This document shows positions 16,875 through 26,784 of a DNA stretch of 42,694 nt, in pieces (positions within the stretch are counted from its first letter, which is position 1; each line of letters begins with the position of its first letter). Source of the stretch: Pseudomonadota bacterium. Its GTDB lineage: Bacteria > Pseudomonadota > Alphaproteobacteria > Acetobacterales > Acetobacteraceae. The position numbers and the translations under genes were made by a program. The stretch spans positions 1 through 42,694 of the forward strand of contig JAKAWQ010000029.1 of assembly GCA_021816925.1 (NCBI GenBank), written 5' to 3'. Below the pieces are notes generated by a model, which saw only the letters and a list, made by a program, of their open reading frames with translations, was not told the DNA's origin and made no database searches.

Positions 16875-17564
16875 CGGGCGTACCGTCGCGGCTTCCAAAC
16901 CCGGGAACGCACGGTCTGCGACCAACGCTTGGGCCGGCTCTCCGCGCCGACTTCGCGAGTTCGGAGCGCCTGGTCCCGACCGCCTGAAGCGTGCTGGCGA
17001 GGTCATCCGTGGATTACGGTTGAATGAAGGGCGGGGTTACGGTCGAATCGGAGGCAATCGCACTTTTCAGGGGATGGATACGCAAGTTCTACCCGGCCTC
17101 ACGCGCGGTGATGCGGATCAGCGCCTCTCTCCTCGAGATCGGCCTTGCCAGGGGGGAGGACGCCTTTGTCCTGCGCATCGTGCCTGGCGTTGCACACCCG
17201 GCCGGCCGCTCACAATCCGGCCGGACGCTCTCGTCATGCGGCCGGGCCAAGGTTAGAAGCGTCCCATAGATGCCGGACAGGACAGGAGGTGGAGAGATCG
17301 CCATGCGCAACCCCGAGAGAGAGGGCCGCGTCGGCGCGAAGCACGCAACCGCGGCGTGCACGGCCCCTGTTCGAGCACGGCGAAGGGCGAGCGGCGAGCG
17401 ACCGGCTCCGTTTGTGCCGGGTGAGTGCCTCCTTGCCGAGGGAGCCACCCTGGTCGGGCAATTCCTTGTCGGGAGGCACGTCGCGGTCCGCGCCGGGCTG
17501 GGCGACGCGAGGGCGGGCGCGGTCGCGGCGGTGCCACCGCCTGCGGCCATCTGACGGAGGGAAA

Positions 17565-19760
17565 ATGGAACGGATCACTGCCGGCGGCCTCCAGGTTGCG
17601 CGCGTGCTCTATGATTTCGTGAACGAGGAGGCACTGCCGAAGACCGGCCTCGATGGTGAGGCCTTCTGGAGCGGACTTGGTCGGCTGGTCGGCGAACTTG
17701 CCGCCGAGAACCGCGCCCTCGTCGAAAAGCGCAATATGCTGCAAACCCGCATCGACGGCTGGCACCGCGCGATGCAGGGCAGCCCCTTCGATCCACCCGA
17801 GTACAAGCAGTTTTTGTTCGACATCGGCTATATCCTGCCGGAGCCGGACGATTTCACGATCGAGACAACCGGCGTCGATCCCGAGATCGCCGAGATGGCT
17901 GGGCCACAGCTCGTCGTACCGGTGATGAATGCGCGCTATGCGCTGAATGCCGCGAACGCTCGCTGGGGCAGCCTTTACGACGCGCTCTACGGCACCGACG
18001 CAATTCCCGAGGATAGTGGTGCGGAGCGCACAGGCGGCTACAACCCGGTGCGCGGGGCGCGCGTGATCGCGCGCGCGCGCGAACTTCTCGACAAATTCGC
18101 CCGCCTTGCTTTCGGCGGTCACGCTGACGCGGTCGCCTATCAGATCGAGGGCGGCCGGCTCGCTGTGCTGCGCGAGGACGGCCGAAAGGTGAGTCTGGCC
18201 GCGCCAGAGCAGTTCGTCGGCTATCGTGGCGATCCGGCACGGCCCGACGCGGTATTGCTGCACCACCACCGGCTTCACATCGAGCTTTGCCTCGATCCCG
18301 CTCACCCGATCGGTCGCGCCGATCGTGCCGGCCTTGCCGATATCGTGCTCGAATCGGCACTGACCACAATCGTCGATCTCGAGGACTCGATCGCCGCCGT
18401 GGACGCAGAGGACAAGGTTCTGGCCTATCGCAACTGGCTTGGCCTGATGCAGGGAGGTCTTTCTGCGCGCTTCGAGAAGGAAGGCAGGAGCCTCACGCGC
18501 ACACTCGCGGAGGACCGGCACTATACCGCGCCGGATGGCCGGCCATTCAGCCTGCCCGGGCGCAGCCTGATGCTGGTGCGCAACGTCGGCCACCACATGA
18601 TGACCGACGCCGTGCTCGGCGCCTCCGGTGAAGAGATCCCGGAGGGTATTCTGGATGCTGCGGTGAGCGTGCTGATCGGGATGCACGACCTCGGCGGCCA
18701 GAGCGCGTTGCGCAACAGCCGGACGCGATCGATCTACGTCGTCAAGCCGAAGATGCACGGCCCCGAGGAGGTGGCGTTCTGTGACGCCCTCTTCGGACGG
18801 GTCGAAGACATGCTGCTGCTGCCGCGCAACACGGTGAAGCTCGGGATCATGGACGAGGAGCGGCGAACCACGGTCAATCTCAAGGCCTGCATCCAGGCGG
18901 CGAAGGACCGGGTTGTATTCATCAACACCGGCTTCCTGGACCGTACCGGCGACGAGATCCACACCTCGATGGAAGCCGGGCCGATGATCCCCAAGAATGA
19001 CATGCGCAAGGCCCCCTGGATGCTTGCCTACGAGGACTGGAACGTCGATGTCGGGCTTGCCTGCGGGCTTGCCGGCAGAGCCGAGATCGGCAAGGGCATG
19101 TGGGCGATGCCCGACCGGATGAGGGACATGCTGGAACGGAAAATTGCGCATCCGATGGCCGGCGCAAACACGGCGTGGGTGCCCTCGCCCACGGCGGCGA
19201 CGTTGCACGCGCTGCATTATCACGAGGTGGACGTGCCGGCCCGGCAGCAAGCGCTGGCCGGACAGCGTCGCGCCGGTCTCTCGGACCTCCTCGCCATTCC
19301 GACCGCAACGGGGACGAACTGGTCGGCGGAGGCGATCCAGGAGGAACTCGATAACAACGCGCAAGGGATCCTCGGTTATGTGGTGCGTTGGATCGACCAG
19401 GGGATCGGCTGCTCGAAGGTGCCGGACATCCACGATGTCGGGCTGATGGAGGATCGGGCGACGCTGCGAATCTCGAGCCAGCATATCGCCAACTGGCTGC
19501 ATCAGCGGATCGTCTCGCGCGAACAGGTGCTGGAAACACTCAAGCGCATGGCCTCGGTGGTGGACCGGCAGAACGCGACGGATCCGCTCTACCGGCCGAT
19601 GGCGCCGGGCTTCGACGGACCGGCGTTCCGCGCCGCCTGCGACCTCGTACTAAAGGGACGCGTGCAGCCCAACGGCTATACCGAGTGGATCTTGCATGCG
19701 CATCGAAGGGAAGCGAAGGCCGCCGCAAAGGAGGCAGTGGGCGAGGGTGTGGCCGGCTGA
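17565..19760 (+). CDS. glcB: Malate synthase G
   Basis: Condenses glyoxylate with acetyl-CoA to malate in the cytoplasm (glycolate/glyoxylate use). The 731 residues match the G isoform (E. coli 723), much longer than isoform A. Seen in order are [89 protein letters not shown], and near the end [23 protein letters not shown], which holds the conserved Cys and catalytic Asp. GGAGGG precedes ATG 17565. Two plus-strand genes follow at 18 and 32 bp gaps, so it heads a likely three-gene unit. No isocitrate lyase or glycolate oxidase gene is in view. Confidence 0.96.
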   Translation: MERITAGGLQVARVLYDFVNEEALPKTGLDGEAFWSGLGRLVGELAAENRALVEKRNMLQTRIDGWHRAMQGSPFDPPEYKQFLFDIGYILPEPDDFTIETTGVDPEIAEMAGPQLVVPVMNARYALNAANARWGSLYDALYGTDAIPEDSGAERTGGYNPVRGARVIARARELLDKFARLAFGGHADAVAYQIEGGRLAVLREDGRKVSLAAPEQFVGYRGDPARPDAVLLHHHRLHIELCLDPAHPIGRADRAGLADIVLESALTTIVDLEDSIAAVDAEDKVLAYRNWLGLMQGGLSARFEKEGRSLTRTLAEDRHYTAPDGRPFSLPGRSLMLVRNVGHHMMTDAVLGASGEEIPEGILDAAVSVLIGMHDLGGQSALRNSRTRSIYVVKPKMHGPEEVAFCDALFGRVEDMLLLPRNTVKLGIMDEERRTTVNLKACIQAAKDRVVFINTGFLDRTGDEIHTSMEAGPMIPKNDMRKAPWMLAYEDWNVDVGLACGLAGRAEIGKGMWAMPDRMRDMLERKIAHPMAGANTAWVPSPTAATLHALHYHEVDVPARQQALAGQRRAGLSDLLAIPTATGTNWSAEAIQEELDNNAQGILGYVVRWIDQGIGCSKVPDIHDVGLMEDRATLRISSQHIANWLHQRIVSREQVLETLKRMASVVDRQNATDPLYRPMAPGFDGPAFRAACDLVLKGRVQPNGYTEWILHAHRREAKAAAKEAVGEGVAG

Positions 19761-19778
19761 CTGCCGCGCCGGGCGATC

Positions 19779-20792
19779 ATGCGGTTCATCCTTTTTACTT
19801 CCGATCAGGAGCCCGCCGCGGCGGATGCCTATGCAAGGAGGCTGGCCGGGCTCCTTGATGCGGCGGTGGTCCCGATTGCCTCGCGCGCGTCCGTTCCTGA
19901 CGTGGCGGCCTATGACGCTGCACGGGCGGCCTGGGATGCGCTTGAGCCCGGGACGCGACCCCTGATCGCCGATGCGGTGCTGCCGGCGTTTGCCCCGCTT
20001 GCTCCTCTGTTGTCCGCCCGGCGCGTGGCGATCGTGATCCACGAGCCGTTTTCCTCGGCGCCGCAACTGCCGGAAGCGGACCGGCAATTGCTGGCGGCTG
20101 TCGAGCAGCGGATGTTGGCGCTCGCACCGTTGATCGTGGCGAGCAGCGAGGCCGCTGCTGATGCCATCGCCGCCGAAGCGGCGGTGCCGCGCGGCCGGAT
20201 CGCGGTCGTCGAGCCGCCGACGCCGGAACTTGCACGGGCGCATGGGTCCGCGGGTCATGCAACGATGATTTTCGCGCCGGGCTGGCGGATTTCCGGCCAC
20301 GCGCATGACGTTCTGCTCGCTTCGCTGGCCGGCCTTCCCGATCTCGAATGGCGACTTTGCATCACCAGCGCGGCGGGGGCCGATCCCGCGGAGAACAGCG
20401 GGCTTGCGGCGCTGACCGAACGGCTTGGGATCCGCGCCCGCGTGCAGTTCGCGGGTTCTGCCGATGAGGCCGCGTTCGAGGCGTTCTGGCAAACGAGCGA
20501 TCTCTTCGCGTGCGCCGCCCCCCGTCGCGGCTACGGCCTTGCCACCGCGGCGGCTCTGAAACGCGGCCTGCCGGTGGTGATCTGCGGTGGCGAGAGAAGC
20601 GCCCCTCTGATCCCGGCCGAGGCGGGCGCGATCGCGCCGCCCGGCGATCGCGCGCAACTAGCGAAGGCGCTAAGGCGGCTCATCTTCGACAGAGACCTGC
20701 GCTCCGTGATGGCAGAAGCCGCTTGGCGGGCCGGACAGGCGCTTCCGGCGAGCAGCGCGGTGCGGGCGCAGCTTCTCGCCGTACTCGGTTGA
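19779..20792 (+). CDS. GT4-like glycosyltransferase
   Basis: A 337-residue GT-B type glycosyltransferase, group 1/GT4-like. The N-terminal half is Ala-rich and divergent (MRFILFTSDQEPAAADAYAR, VAIVIHEPFSS). The C-terminal half shows the donor-binding pattern: FAPGWRISGHAHDVLLASL, LGIRARVQFAGSADEAAFEAFW, then LFACAAPRRGYGLATAAALKRGLPVVICG, corresponding to the family E-x7-E region, where the first acidic residue appears replaced (APRRGYG). That substitution weakens a catalytic claim. It lies 18 bp after glcB and 32 bp before the OtnK-like kinase on the same strand, an unusual partner for central carbon enzymes. The acceptor is unknown. Confidence 0.7.
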   Translation: MRFILFTSDQEPAAADAYARRLAGLLDAAVVPIASRASVPDVAAYDAARAAWDALEPGTRPLIADAVLPAFAPLAPLLSARRVAIVIHEPFSSAPQLPEADRQLLAAVEQRMLALAPLIVASSEAAADAIAAEAAVPRGRIAVVEPPTPELARAHGSAGHATMIFAPGWRISGHAHDVLLASLAGLPDLEWRLCITSAAGADPAENSGLAALTERLGIRARVQFAGSADEAAFEAFWQTSDLFACAAPRRGYGLATAAALKRGLPVVICGGERSAPLIPAEAGAIAPPGDRAQLAKALRRLIFDRDLRSVMAEAAWRAGQALPASSAVRAQLLAVLG

Positions 20793-20824
20793 ACCGTCTG
20801 CAGAAGGCAGGAGGATTCCCAGCC

Positions 20825-22111
20825 ATGCCGCTGATCGGGGCGATCGCCGACGATTTCACCGGCGCCACCGACGTCGCCGCGATGCTGGTGAAGGGCGGCA
20901 TGCGTACGGCGCAGATGATTGGCGTGCCAGATACCGCGGATGAAGTTGCTGATCTCGATGCCGTGGTGGTCTCGCTTAAGTCGCGCACGGCGCCGGTCAA
21001 GGATGCGTGCCGAGACAGCTTGGCTGCGCTCGCCTGGCTCAGGCACGCGGAGTGTCGGCAGTACTTTTTCAAATACTGCTCGACGTTCGACAGCACGGAT
21101 CGGGGCAATATCGGGCCGGTCGCCGATGCGCTTCTCGCCGTGCTCGGTGCCGGCTTCGCACTCGCCTGCCCTGCCTTCCCGGCCAATGGGCGAAGCGTCT
21201 ATCAGGGCCATCTTTTCGTGGGATCGGCACTCCTCAACGAGAGCGGCATGGAGAACCATCCGCTGACGCCGATGCGCGATGCCAACCTGGTGCGCGTGCT
21301 TTCCCGCCAGACCACAGGCTCGGTAGGGCTCGTGCCCTACGCGACGGTCGCAGAGGGGGCGGAGGCGATCGGGGCAGCCATGCAGGCGCTGGAGGAGTCG
21401 GGGCGGCGGTACGCGATCGTCGATGCGGTGAGCGACCGGGACCTGCGCGCAATCGGCGCGGCGGCCGCGGGGCACGTGCTGATCACCGGCGGCTCGGGAG
21501 TCGCGATGGGCCTGCCCGAGAATTTCCGGCGGGCGGGACTCCTTGCGGAAGAAGCGAGCACGGGAGAGCTTCCGGCACTGGCAGGACCGGCGGCTATTCT
21601 TGCCGGCTCCTGCTCCCCTGCCACCCTCGCGCAGATCGAGGCGGCGCGGGAGTTCCCGTGCCTCCGGATCGATCCACGCGCCCCGCCGGACGCCGAGGCA
21701 CTGGCGGAGCGTGCGCTCGCTTGGGCAGTGGCCCACCTTGGCGAGGAACCGGTGCTGATCGCCACCTCCGCGCCGCCCGGCGGCGTGGCGGCGGTGCAGG
21801 CAGCGCTCGGGCGCGAGGAGGCAGGCCGGCTGGTCGAGCAGACGCTCGCGCGGATTGCCGAAGGGCTCGTCTCGCACGGCGTGCGGAAGTTGGTGGTGGC
21901 GGGTGGGGAGACCTCCGGTGCCGTCGTGGCGCGGCTAGGCGTGCGGCGGCTCGGGATTGGTGCCGAAATCGCGCCCGGCGTGCCGTGGACGTTGGCCGAG
22001 GGCGGCGCGACACCGCTACTGCTCGCCCTCAAGTCGGGCAATTTCGGCGGCCCCAACTTCTTCCGCGACGCCTTTGCGAAGCTTCGGGGAATTACGGAGG
22101 TGGCGCGGTAA
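20825..22111 (+). CDS. otnK: Four-carbon acid sugar kinase (3-oxo-tetronate kinase type)
   Basis: A 428-residue DUF1537/OtnK-family kinase, which phosphorylates 3-oxo-tetronates (oxidised C4 acid sugars) at O4 with ATP ahead of an aldolase or decarboxylase step. The N-terminal domain has IGAIADDFTGATDVAAMLV and KYCSTFDSTDRGNIGPVADAL; GRSVYQGHLFVG and MENHPLTPMRDANLVRVL are characteristic of the OtnK subgroup; the C-terminal nucleotide-binding domain has VVAGGETSGAVVARLGV, GAEIAPGVPW and ALKSGNFGG. AGGAGG lies upstream of ATG 20825; the longer frame to 20510 overlaps the previous gene. The usual partners (OtnC aldolase, OtnI isomerase, LtnD dehydrogenase) are not adjacent, so the pathway is incomplete here. 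Confidence 0.9.
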   Translation: MPLIGAIADDFTGATDVAAMLVKGGMRTAQMIGVPDTADEVADLDAVVVSLKSRTAPVKDACRDSLAALAWLRHAECRQYFFKYCSTFDSTDRGNIGPVADALLAVLGAGFALACPAFPANGRSVYQGHLFVGSALLNESGMENHPLTPMRDANLVRVLSRQTTGSVGLVPYATVAEGAEAIGAAMQALEESGRRYAIVDAVSDRDLRAIGAAAAGHVLITGGSGVAMGLPENFRRAGLLAEEASTGELPALAGPAAILAGSCSPATLAQIEAAREFPCLRIDPRAPPDAEALAERALAWAVAHLGEEPVLIATSAPPGGVAAVQAALGREEAGRLVEQTLARIAEGLVSHGVRKLVVAGGETSGAVVARLGVRRLGIGAEIAPGVPWTLAEGGATPLLLALKSGNFGGPNFFRDAFAKLRGITEVAR

Positions 22112-22195
22112 CGCGCAAGTCTCACGGAGATCTCTTTCCCGGCGGTGGTTGCCCCGCGCGAGCGAGCGCGTGTCGGTCTTCAAAGCTGGTCCTTA

Positions 22196-23320
22196 TCAAT
22201 GCCACCAGCGGCCGCCGAGAACGGCGCCGCGGCAGACGAAGCGTTTCTTCCCGTGCTGCTGTTCGCCCAGCACGTCCGTGAAGGTGAAGTTTCCCTCTTC
22301 GATCTCGAGGATGGTTGCGTCGCCGAGCAGCCCCGGCTTCAGAGTGCCGCGGTCGGCAAGGCGGACGGCGCACGCGGGGTTGATTGTCGAGGCGCGCACG
22401 ACTTCGGAAAGCGGCGCGCCGAGATGCAGGAATTTGGACATCGTTTCGAGCAAGTTGAATGCGGGTCCGTCGATCGAGAGCACGTGCACGTCGGATGAGA
22501 TGACGTCGGGAAGAAAACCCTGCTTCAGCATCGCCATGGCCGTCGCGAAGCCGAACGAGCCCTTGCCGTGGCCGATATCGAAGATGACGCCGCGGCGGCG
22601 TGCAGCGAGGACGTCCGCCTGCACGCCGGCATCAGGTGCGACGGGCGCGTTCGGCCAAGGGCGGAAGCAGTGCGTGAGGATATCGCCGGGGCGAAGCCGC
22701 TGCATCACTTCGGGCCGCGAAGGCGGGGGATTGTCGAGATGCGTCATCAGAGGAAGGCCGACGGTTTCGGCGACTTCGAGTGCAATACCCATCGGCGCGA
22801 TGCCCGACAGGCCGGAGCCGCTCAGGCCGAGCCGGACCTTGATCCCGACGATGAGATCGGCGTGCTCGCGCGCCGCATCGCGGCAGGCGGCGGGATCGAG
22901 CAGGCGGAGATCGGCGGATTCGCCGAGCGCGAAATAGCGGCTCAATGCGAAGATGCCGGGGAAAGCGATGTGGAGGAAGGGGCGGATGCGCACCTCGGCG
23001 CGTTCGATCACGTGGCGGCGGAAGCCTGTGATGTTGCCTGCACCGGCGGTGCCGGCATCGATCAGAGTGGTGATGCCGCAGGGCTTGGCGTAAGCATCGG
23101 GATCGACGCCGAGCGAAGCGCCACCCCAGTAGACGTGCGTATGGAGATCGATCAGGCCCGGCACGACGAGGAACCCGGCGGCATCGCGCACCTCCGCAGC
23201 CAGACCGAGATCGTGTCCGACCGCGGCAATTTTGCCGCCCGCGAACGCAACATCGGCGATCCCGTCGTGATTCTGCTCCGGATCGATCACCCGCCCGCCC
23301 TTCAACACGAGATCATGCAT
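22196..23320 (-). CDS. Amidohydrolase/deacetylase-family metallohydrolase
   Basis: A 374-residue TIM-barrel amidohydrolase of the dihydroorotase/deacetylase-like branch, hydrolysing an amide, imide or N-acyl bond with one or two divalent metals. Putative metal ligands are in the expected order: HTH at 60-62 (IDLHTHVYWGG), Lys 161 (GIKVRLG), His 194 (MTHLDNPP), His 217 (ILTHCF) and Asp 277 (ISSDVH). The early ADVAFAGGKIAAVG and late GLLGDATILEIEEG are the small beta-sandwich of the family. GGGAGAG precedes ATG 23320; the longer frame to 23374 only translates the upstream tandem repeat. It is divergent from the aminotransferase at 23428. A role with the nearby Dpp/MlrC operon is inferred. Confidence 0.87.
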   Translation of the reverse strand: MHDLVLKGGRVIDPEQNHDGIADVAFAGGKIAAVGHDLGLAAEVRDAAGFLVVPGLIDLHTHVYWGGASLGVDPDAYAKPCGITTLIDAGTAGAGNITGFRRHVIERAEVRIRPFLHIAFPGIFALSRYFALGESADLRLLDPAACRDAAREHADLIVGIKVRLGLSGSGLSGIAPMGIALEVAETVGLPLMTHLDNPPPSRPEVMQRLRPGDILTHCFRPWPNAPVAPDAGVQADVLAARRRGVIFDIGHGKGSFGFATAMAMLKQGFLPDVISSDVHVLSIDGPAFNLLETMSKFLHLGAPLSEVVRASTINPACAVRLADRGTLKPGLLGDATILEIEEGNFTFTDVLGEQQHGKKRFVCRGAVLGGRWWH

Positions 23321-23340
23321 CGATCGTCTCTCCCCAGGCG

Positions 23341-23377
23341 CCGGATATGGCGCATAATCCGGATATGGGCGCATAAT
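23341..23377. promoter_or_regulatory. Tandem direct repeats in divergent control region
   Basis: CCGGATATGGCGCATAAT (23341-23358) is followed immediately by CCGGATATGGGCGCATAAT (23359-23377), differing by one inserted G. The 107-bp region separates the divergent amidohydrolase and aminotransferase starts. The second CATAAT is a fair -10 candidate for the plus strand. A regulator binding the repeats would control both genes. Confidence 0.55.
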
Positions 23378-23427
23378 TGGGTATCACCGTTTTTCCCGCA
23401 CGTCACGTCAAGGTCAGGATCGCACCG

Positions 23428-24822
23428 ATGGACACGCCGCTTGCACCCGTTCGCACCAACTCGCGCATCGTCGCGGAGTACCGCGCCCGCACACCTGGCT
23501 CGGCGGCACTGGCCGCGGAGGCGGCGGATCTGTTGCCGAGCGGCATCGCGCACGACGGGCGACATATCGACCCTTACGGCATTTACGTTGCGCACGCGCT
23601 CGGGCCACGCAAATGGGATGTCGATGGCAATGAATACGTCGATTACTTCGGCGGGCACGGCGCGCTGTTGCTTGGCCATCGCCATCCGGCGGTGATGGCG
23701 GCGGTGGAGGCGGCGCTCGACGTGGGCACGCATTTCGGCGCCAACCATCCGGGCGAAGTGCGGTGGGCGGCGGCGATCCGGCGGCTGGCGCCATTCGCCG
23801 AGCGCGTGCGGTTCACCTCGTCGGGCACCGAGGCGACGCTGATGGCGGTGAGGCTCGCGCGCGCGTTCACCGGGCGCAACACGCTGGTGCGCTTCAAGGG
23901 CCATTTCCACGGCTGGCACGACCACATGACATCGGGGTACACGAGCCATTTCGACGGCACGCCGACGGTCGGGGTGATCGACGGCATTCCGGCCAAGGTG
24001 CGGCTTCTGGATGCCGGGAACGAGGCCGCGCTCGAGGCAGCGTTCGCGGACGACCCCGACATCGCAGCCGCGATCATCGAGCCGACGGGGGCCTCGTTCG
24101 GCCAAGTGCCGGTGCGGCCGGAATTCCTGCATGCGCTGCGCCAGCTCACCGAGCGGCATGGCGCCCTCCTCATCCTCGACGAAGTGGTGACCGGCTTTCG
24201 TGTCTCGCGCGGCGGCGCGGCGATGGCGTTCGGCGTCAAGCCGGATCTCGCGAGCTTCGCCAAGATCGTCTCCGGCGGGCTGCCGGGCGGGGCGGTGGCG
24301 GGGCGGGTGGACGTGCTGGAGCGGCTCGATTTTGCGGCCATGGCACGCGTCGGGCAGGAGAAGATCCAGCATCCCGGGACCTTCAACGCCAATCCGGTGT
24401 CGGCAGCCGCCGGAACGGCAACGCTCGGAATCATTGCCGAATCGGATGCCAATGCGCGGGCCGATGCCACGGCGGCGCGGCTGCGCGAAGGGCTCAACGA
24501 GGTGTTCGCCGACACCAGTGCGCCCTGGAGCGCCTATGGAACGAGCTCGGGGTTTCATGTGTTCCTGAACCCGGACAGCCGGCCGATCGACCCGTGCCGC
24601 TTCGACCCCTATGAGGTGCCAGCGGCGGAGCTCAAGCGGTCCGCCGAGAAGCTGGCAGGGCGGCTCAGGCTTGCGCTCCTGCTGCACGGCGTGGACGTGA
24701 ACGGGCGGATCGCGGGGGTTGTCTCGGCGACGCACGGGGAGGCGGAGACCGATGCCACCCTGACGGCTTTCCGCGAGGCGATCCGCATGCTGCGTGCGGA
24801 GCGCGAGCTACCGGCCGGCTGA
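23428..24822 (+). CDS. Class III aminotransferase, glutamate-1-semialdehyde aminomutase-like
   Basis: A 464-residue PLP enzyme of the class III/GSA-aminomutase-like group. WDVDGNEYVDYFGGHGALLLGH opens the core, SSGTEATLMAVRLAR (131-145) binds phosphate, FKGHFHGWHD (156-165) is typical of the GSA branch, the cofactor Asp is in ILDEVVTGFR (249-258), and the Schiff-base lysine is Lys 279 in FAKIVSGGLPGGA. QHPGTFNANPVSAAAG is also conserved. The first 35 residues and C-terminal insert differ from HemL, and the context is catabolic, so a true hemL role is doubtful; a beta- or omega-amino acid transaminase or aminomutase is more likely. It diverges from the amidohydrolase and ends 10 bp from the convergent dppF. 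Confidence 0.88.
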   Translation: MDTPLAPVRTNSRIVAEYRARTPGSAALAAEAADLLPSGIAHDGRHIDPYGIYVAHALGPRKWDVDGNEYVDYFGGHGALLLGHRHPAVMAAVEAALDVGTHFGANHPGEVRWAAAIRRLAPFAERVRFTSSGTEATLMAVRLARAFTGRNTLVRFKGHFHGWHDHMTSGYTSHFDGTPTVGVIDGIPAKVRLLDAGNEAALEAAFADDPDIAAAIIEPTGASFGQVPVRPEFLHALRQLTERHGALLILDEVVTGFRVSRGGAAMAFGVKPDLASFAKIVSGGLPGGAVAGRVDVLERLDFAAMARVGQEKIQHPGTFNANPVSAAAGTATLGIIAESDANARADATAARLREGLNEVFADTSAPWSAYGTSSGFHVFLNPDSRPIDPCRFDPYEVPAAELKRSAEKLAGRLRLALLLHGVDVNGRIAGVVSATHGEAETDATLTAFREAIRMLRAERELPAG

Positions 24823-24832
24823 TCCGGGCGGC

Positions 24833-25801
24833 TCAATCGCGAAGGTGACAGGCGGCGAGTCGCCCGTCGGCAAGGCGGTGCAGCGCCGGTAGTTCGGTGC
24901 GGCAGCGGGCGATCGCGTACGGGCAGCGCGGGTGGAAGGCGCAGCCCGAAGGCGGATTGATCGGGCTTGGCACCTCGCCTTCGATGATCGGGCGATTCTC
25001 TCTCGCGCGCGGATCGGGCAGGGGTGCCGCAGCGAGCAGTGCTTCGGTGTAAGGATGCTGCGGTGAGGCGAAGAGGGAGGCGCGGTCGGCGAGCTCGACG
25101 ATGCGGCCGAGATACATCACGGCGACACGGTTCGCGATATGCTCGACTACGCCGAGATCGTGCGAGATGAAGAGGTAGGCAAGGCCGTACTCCTCCTGGA
25201 GATCGAGCAGCAAATTCAGCACCTGCGCCTGGACGGAGACATCGAGCGCGCTGGTCGGCTCGTCGGCCACGATCAGCGCCGGGCGCAGGCTGAGCGCGCG
25301 GGCGATGCCGAGGCGCTGACGCTGGCCGCCCGAGAACTCGAAAGAGTGCTTGTCCAGCATGTCCGGCCTGAGCCCAACTCGCGAAAGCAGGGCGGCGGCG
25401 CGTTCGCGGCGGGCGGCGCGTGTGAGCGGCTCGTAGTTCTCGATCGATTCGGTAACAATCTGTTCGGCGGAGAGGCGCGGATTGAGCGAGGCGGAGGGAT
25501 CCTGGAACACCATCTGCGCGCGGCGGCGAAAGGGCCGCATTGCCGCGGCGCCGAGTGCCGTGATGTCGGTGCCTTCGATCAGGATCTGCCCGGCGGTGGG
25601 TTCGACCAGACGCAGGATCAGCTTGCCGACGGTCGATTTGCCGCAACCAGATTCGCCGACGACGCAAAGGGTTTCGCCGGGCGCGACGGCGAAGGAAACA
25701 CCCTCGACCGCGTGCACCTCGGCAACCGTGCGGCTCAAGAGCCCACCCGGGATGGCAAAACGCTTGATGAGGTTGCGGACCTCGAGTACCGGCGCGCTCA
25801 A
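24833..25801 (-). CDS. dppF: Dipeptide/oligopeptide ABC transporter ATPase DppF
   Basis: A 322-residue ATPase subunit of the Dpp/Opp importer. Walker A is [10 protein letters not shown], the Q-loop is [14 protein letters not shown], the signature is [15 protein letters not shown], Walker B is [12 protein letters not shown], and the switch is FISHDLGVV. The C-terminal oligopeptide extension carries [15 protein letters not shown], a cysteine motif suggested in relatives to bind Fe-S. The start is taken as TTG 25801, whose bases overlap the TGA of dppD (TTGA), so translation is probably coupled; no ATG is suitably placed. Last gene of the minus-strand operon. Peptide uptake is the family role, but the substrate may be another amine or peptide-like solute. 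Confidence 0.92.
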   Translation of the reverse strand: MSAPVLEVRNLIKRFAIPGGLLSRTVAEVHAVEGVSFAVAPGETLCVVGESGCGKSTVGKLILRLVEPTAGQILIEGTDITALGAAAMRPFRRRAQMVFQDPSASLNPRLSAEQIVTESIENYEPLTRAARRERAAALLSRVGLRPDMLDKHSFEFSGGQRQRLGIARALSLRPALIVADEPTSALDVSVQAQVLNLLLDLQEEYGLAYLFISHDLGVVEHIANRVAVMYLGRIVELADRASLFASPQHPYTEALLAAAPLPDPRARENRPIIEGEVPSPINPPSGCAFHPRCPYAIARCRTELPALHRLADGRLAACHLRD

Positions 25802-26784
25802 GGTGCGATCTCGCCGGCGCGGAAGCAGGCGGCGTGGTGGCCGGTTGCGAGGGGAAGCATCGCAGGCGCTTCGTTGCGGCAGCGCTCGATCGCCATCGGG
25901 CAGCGGGGCGCGAAGGCGCAGCCGGCGATCGGCTCGCGGAGCGAGGGGACAATGCCCGGAATCTCGGCGAGGCGGCGGTGCCCGCCGGCGCGATGCGGGA
26001 TCGAGGCAAGGAGGCCGCGCGTGTAGGGATGCGCAGGGTGGTCGAAGAGCTCGAGAACGGGCGCCTCTTCGACGGTGCGGCCGGCGTACATCACGATCAC
26101 CCGCTGGCAGGTTTCGGCCACGACGCCGAGGTCGTGCGTGATCAGCATCACGGCGGCGCCGATGCGTTCCTTGAGCTCCAGCATCAGGCGGAGGATCTGT
26201 GCCTGGATGGTAACGTCGAGGGCGGTGGTCGGTTCGTCGGCGATCAGCAGCTTCGGGTTGCAGGCGAGCGCCATGGCGATCATGGCGCGCTGGCGCATGC
26301 CGCCGGAGAACTGGTGCGGGTAGTCGGCGAGGCGGCGCGGCGCGTCGGGGATGTGCACGAGGCGCAGCATCTCGGTGGCGCGGGTGCGGGCTCGGGCCGG
26401 AGAAAGCTTCTGGTGGATGCGCACGGCCTCGGAGATCTGCCCGCCGATGGTGTGCACGGGATTGAGGCTCGTCATAGGCTCCTGGAAGATCATGGCGATG
26501 CGGTTGCCGCGGATCTGGCGCATCTCGGCTTCCGTCAGGGCTACGAGATCGCGCCCCTCGAAGCGGATGCTGCCGGCGGTGATGCGGGCGCCCTTGCGCG
26601 GCAGGAGACGGAGGATCGAGAGCGCGGTCACACTCTTCCCGCAGCCCGATTCGCCGACGATGCCGAGCGTCTCGCCCGGTGCGATCGAGAACGAGACGCC
26701 GTCCACTGCGCGCACGGTGCCTTCGGCGGTGAAGAAATGCGTATGCAGGTCCTCGACCGCGAGCAGCGGTGCAGGCGGCCTCAT
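25798..26784 (-). CDS. dppD: Dipeptide/oligopeptide ABC transporter ATPase DppD
   Basis: A 328-residue partner ATPase to DppF. Walker A is [10 protein letters not shown], the Q-loop is [20 protein letters not shown], the signature is [15 protein letters not shown], Walker B is [12 protein letters not shown], and the switch is LITHDLGVV. The C-terminal [15 protein letters not shown] is the family cysteine motif. ATG 26784 overlaps the dppC stop in ATGA and its own stop overlaps dppF, so these three are translated as a coupled set. Confidence 0.94.
   Translation of the reverse strand: MRPPAPLLAVEDLHTHFFTAEGTVRAVDGVSFSIAPGETLGIVGESGCGKSVTALSILRLLPRKGARITAGSIRFEGRDLVALTEAEMRQIRGNRIAMIFQEPMTSLNPVHTIGGQISEAVRIHQKLSPARARTRATEMLRLVHIPDAPRRLADYPHQFSGGMRQRAMIAMALACNPKLLIADEPTTALDVTIQAQILRLMLELKERIGAAVMLITHDLGVVAETCQRVIVMYAGRTVEEAPVLELFDHPAHPYTRGLLASIPHRAGGHRRLAEIPGIVPSLREPIAGCAFAPRCPMAIERCRNEAPAMLPLATGHHAACFRAGEIAP

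Larger units (their letters stand above)
16726..17564. other. 839-bp stretch without a convincing gene
   Basis: This lies between the divergent liv operon (minus) and glcB (plus). Both 5' control regions should be here. Several open frames of 60-150 codons cross it on both strands (for example plus 17024-17269 and 17270-17554, minus 17089-17550), but none shows recognisable motifs, good ribosome sites with conserved starts, or membrane or signal features. The glcB frame is also open upstream to 17145 without family-like sequence. A 12-bp palindrome is at 16863-16874. A decayed gene is possible; nothing supports a specific one. Confidence 0.5.

Noticed and set aside
17024-17554. Small plus-strand genes at 17024-17269 and 17270-17554
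   Set aside because: No motifs, no consistent ribosome sites, and composition like that of non-coding shadows.
22155-22170. CGCGC-GAGCGA-GCGCG hairpin between otnK and the amidohydrolase as a terminator
   Set aside because: Only five base pairs in a region where such GC inverted repeats are common, and no T-run.
23321-23374. N-terminal extension of the amidohydrolase starting at 23374
   Set aside because: It would translate the tandem repeat (YPDYAPYPAP) and lacks a ribosome site, whereas ATG 23320 has GGGAGAG and starts right at the conserved domain.
23428-24822. Calling the GSA-like aminotransferase hemL
   Set aside because: Motifs fit the wider class III group, but the divergent N-terminus, the insert and the catabolic neighbours argue against a haem role.
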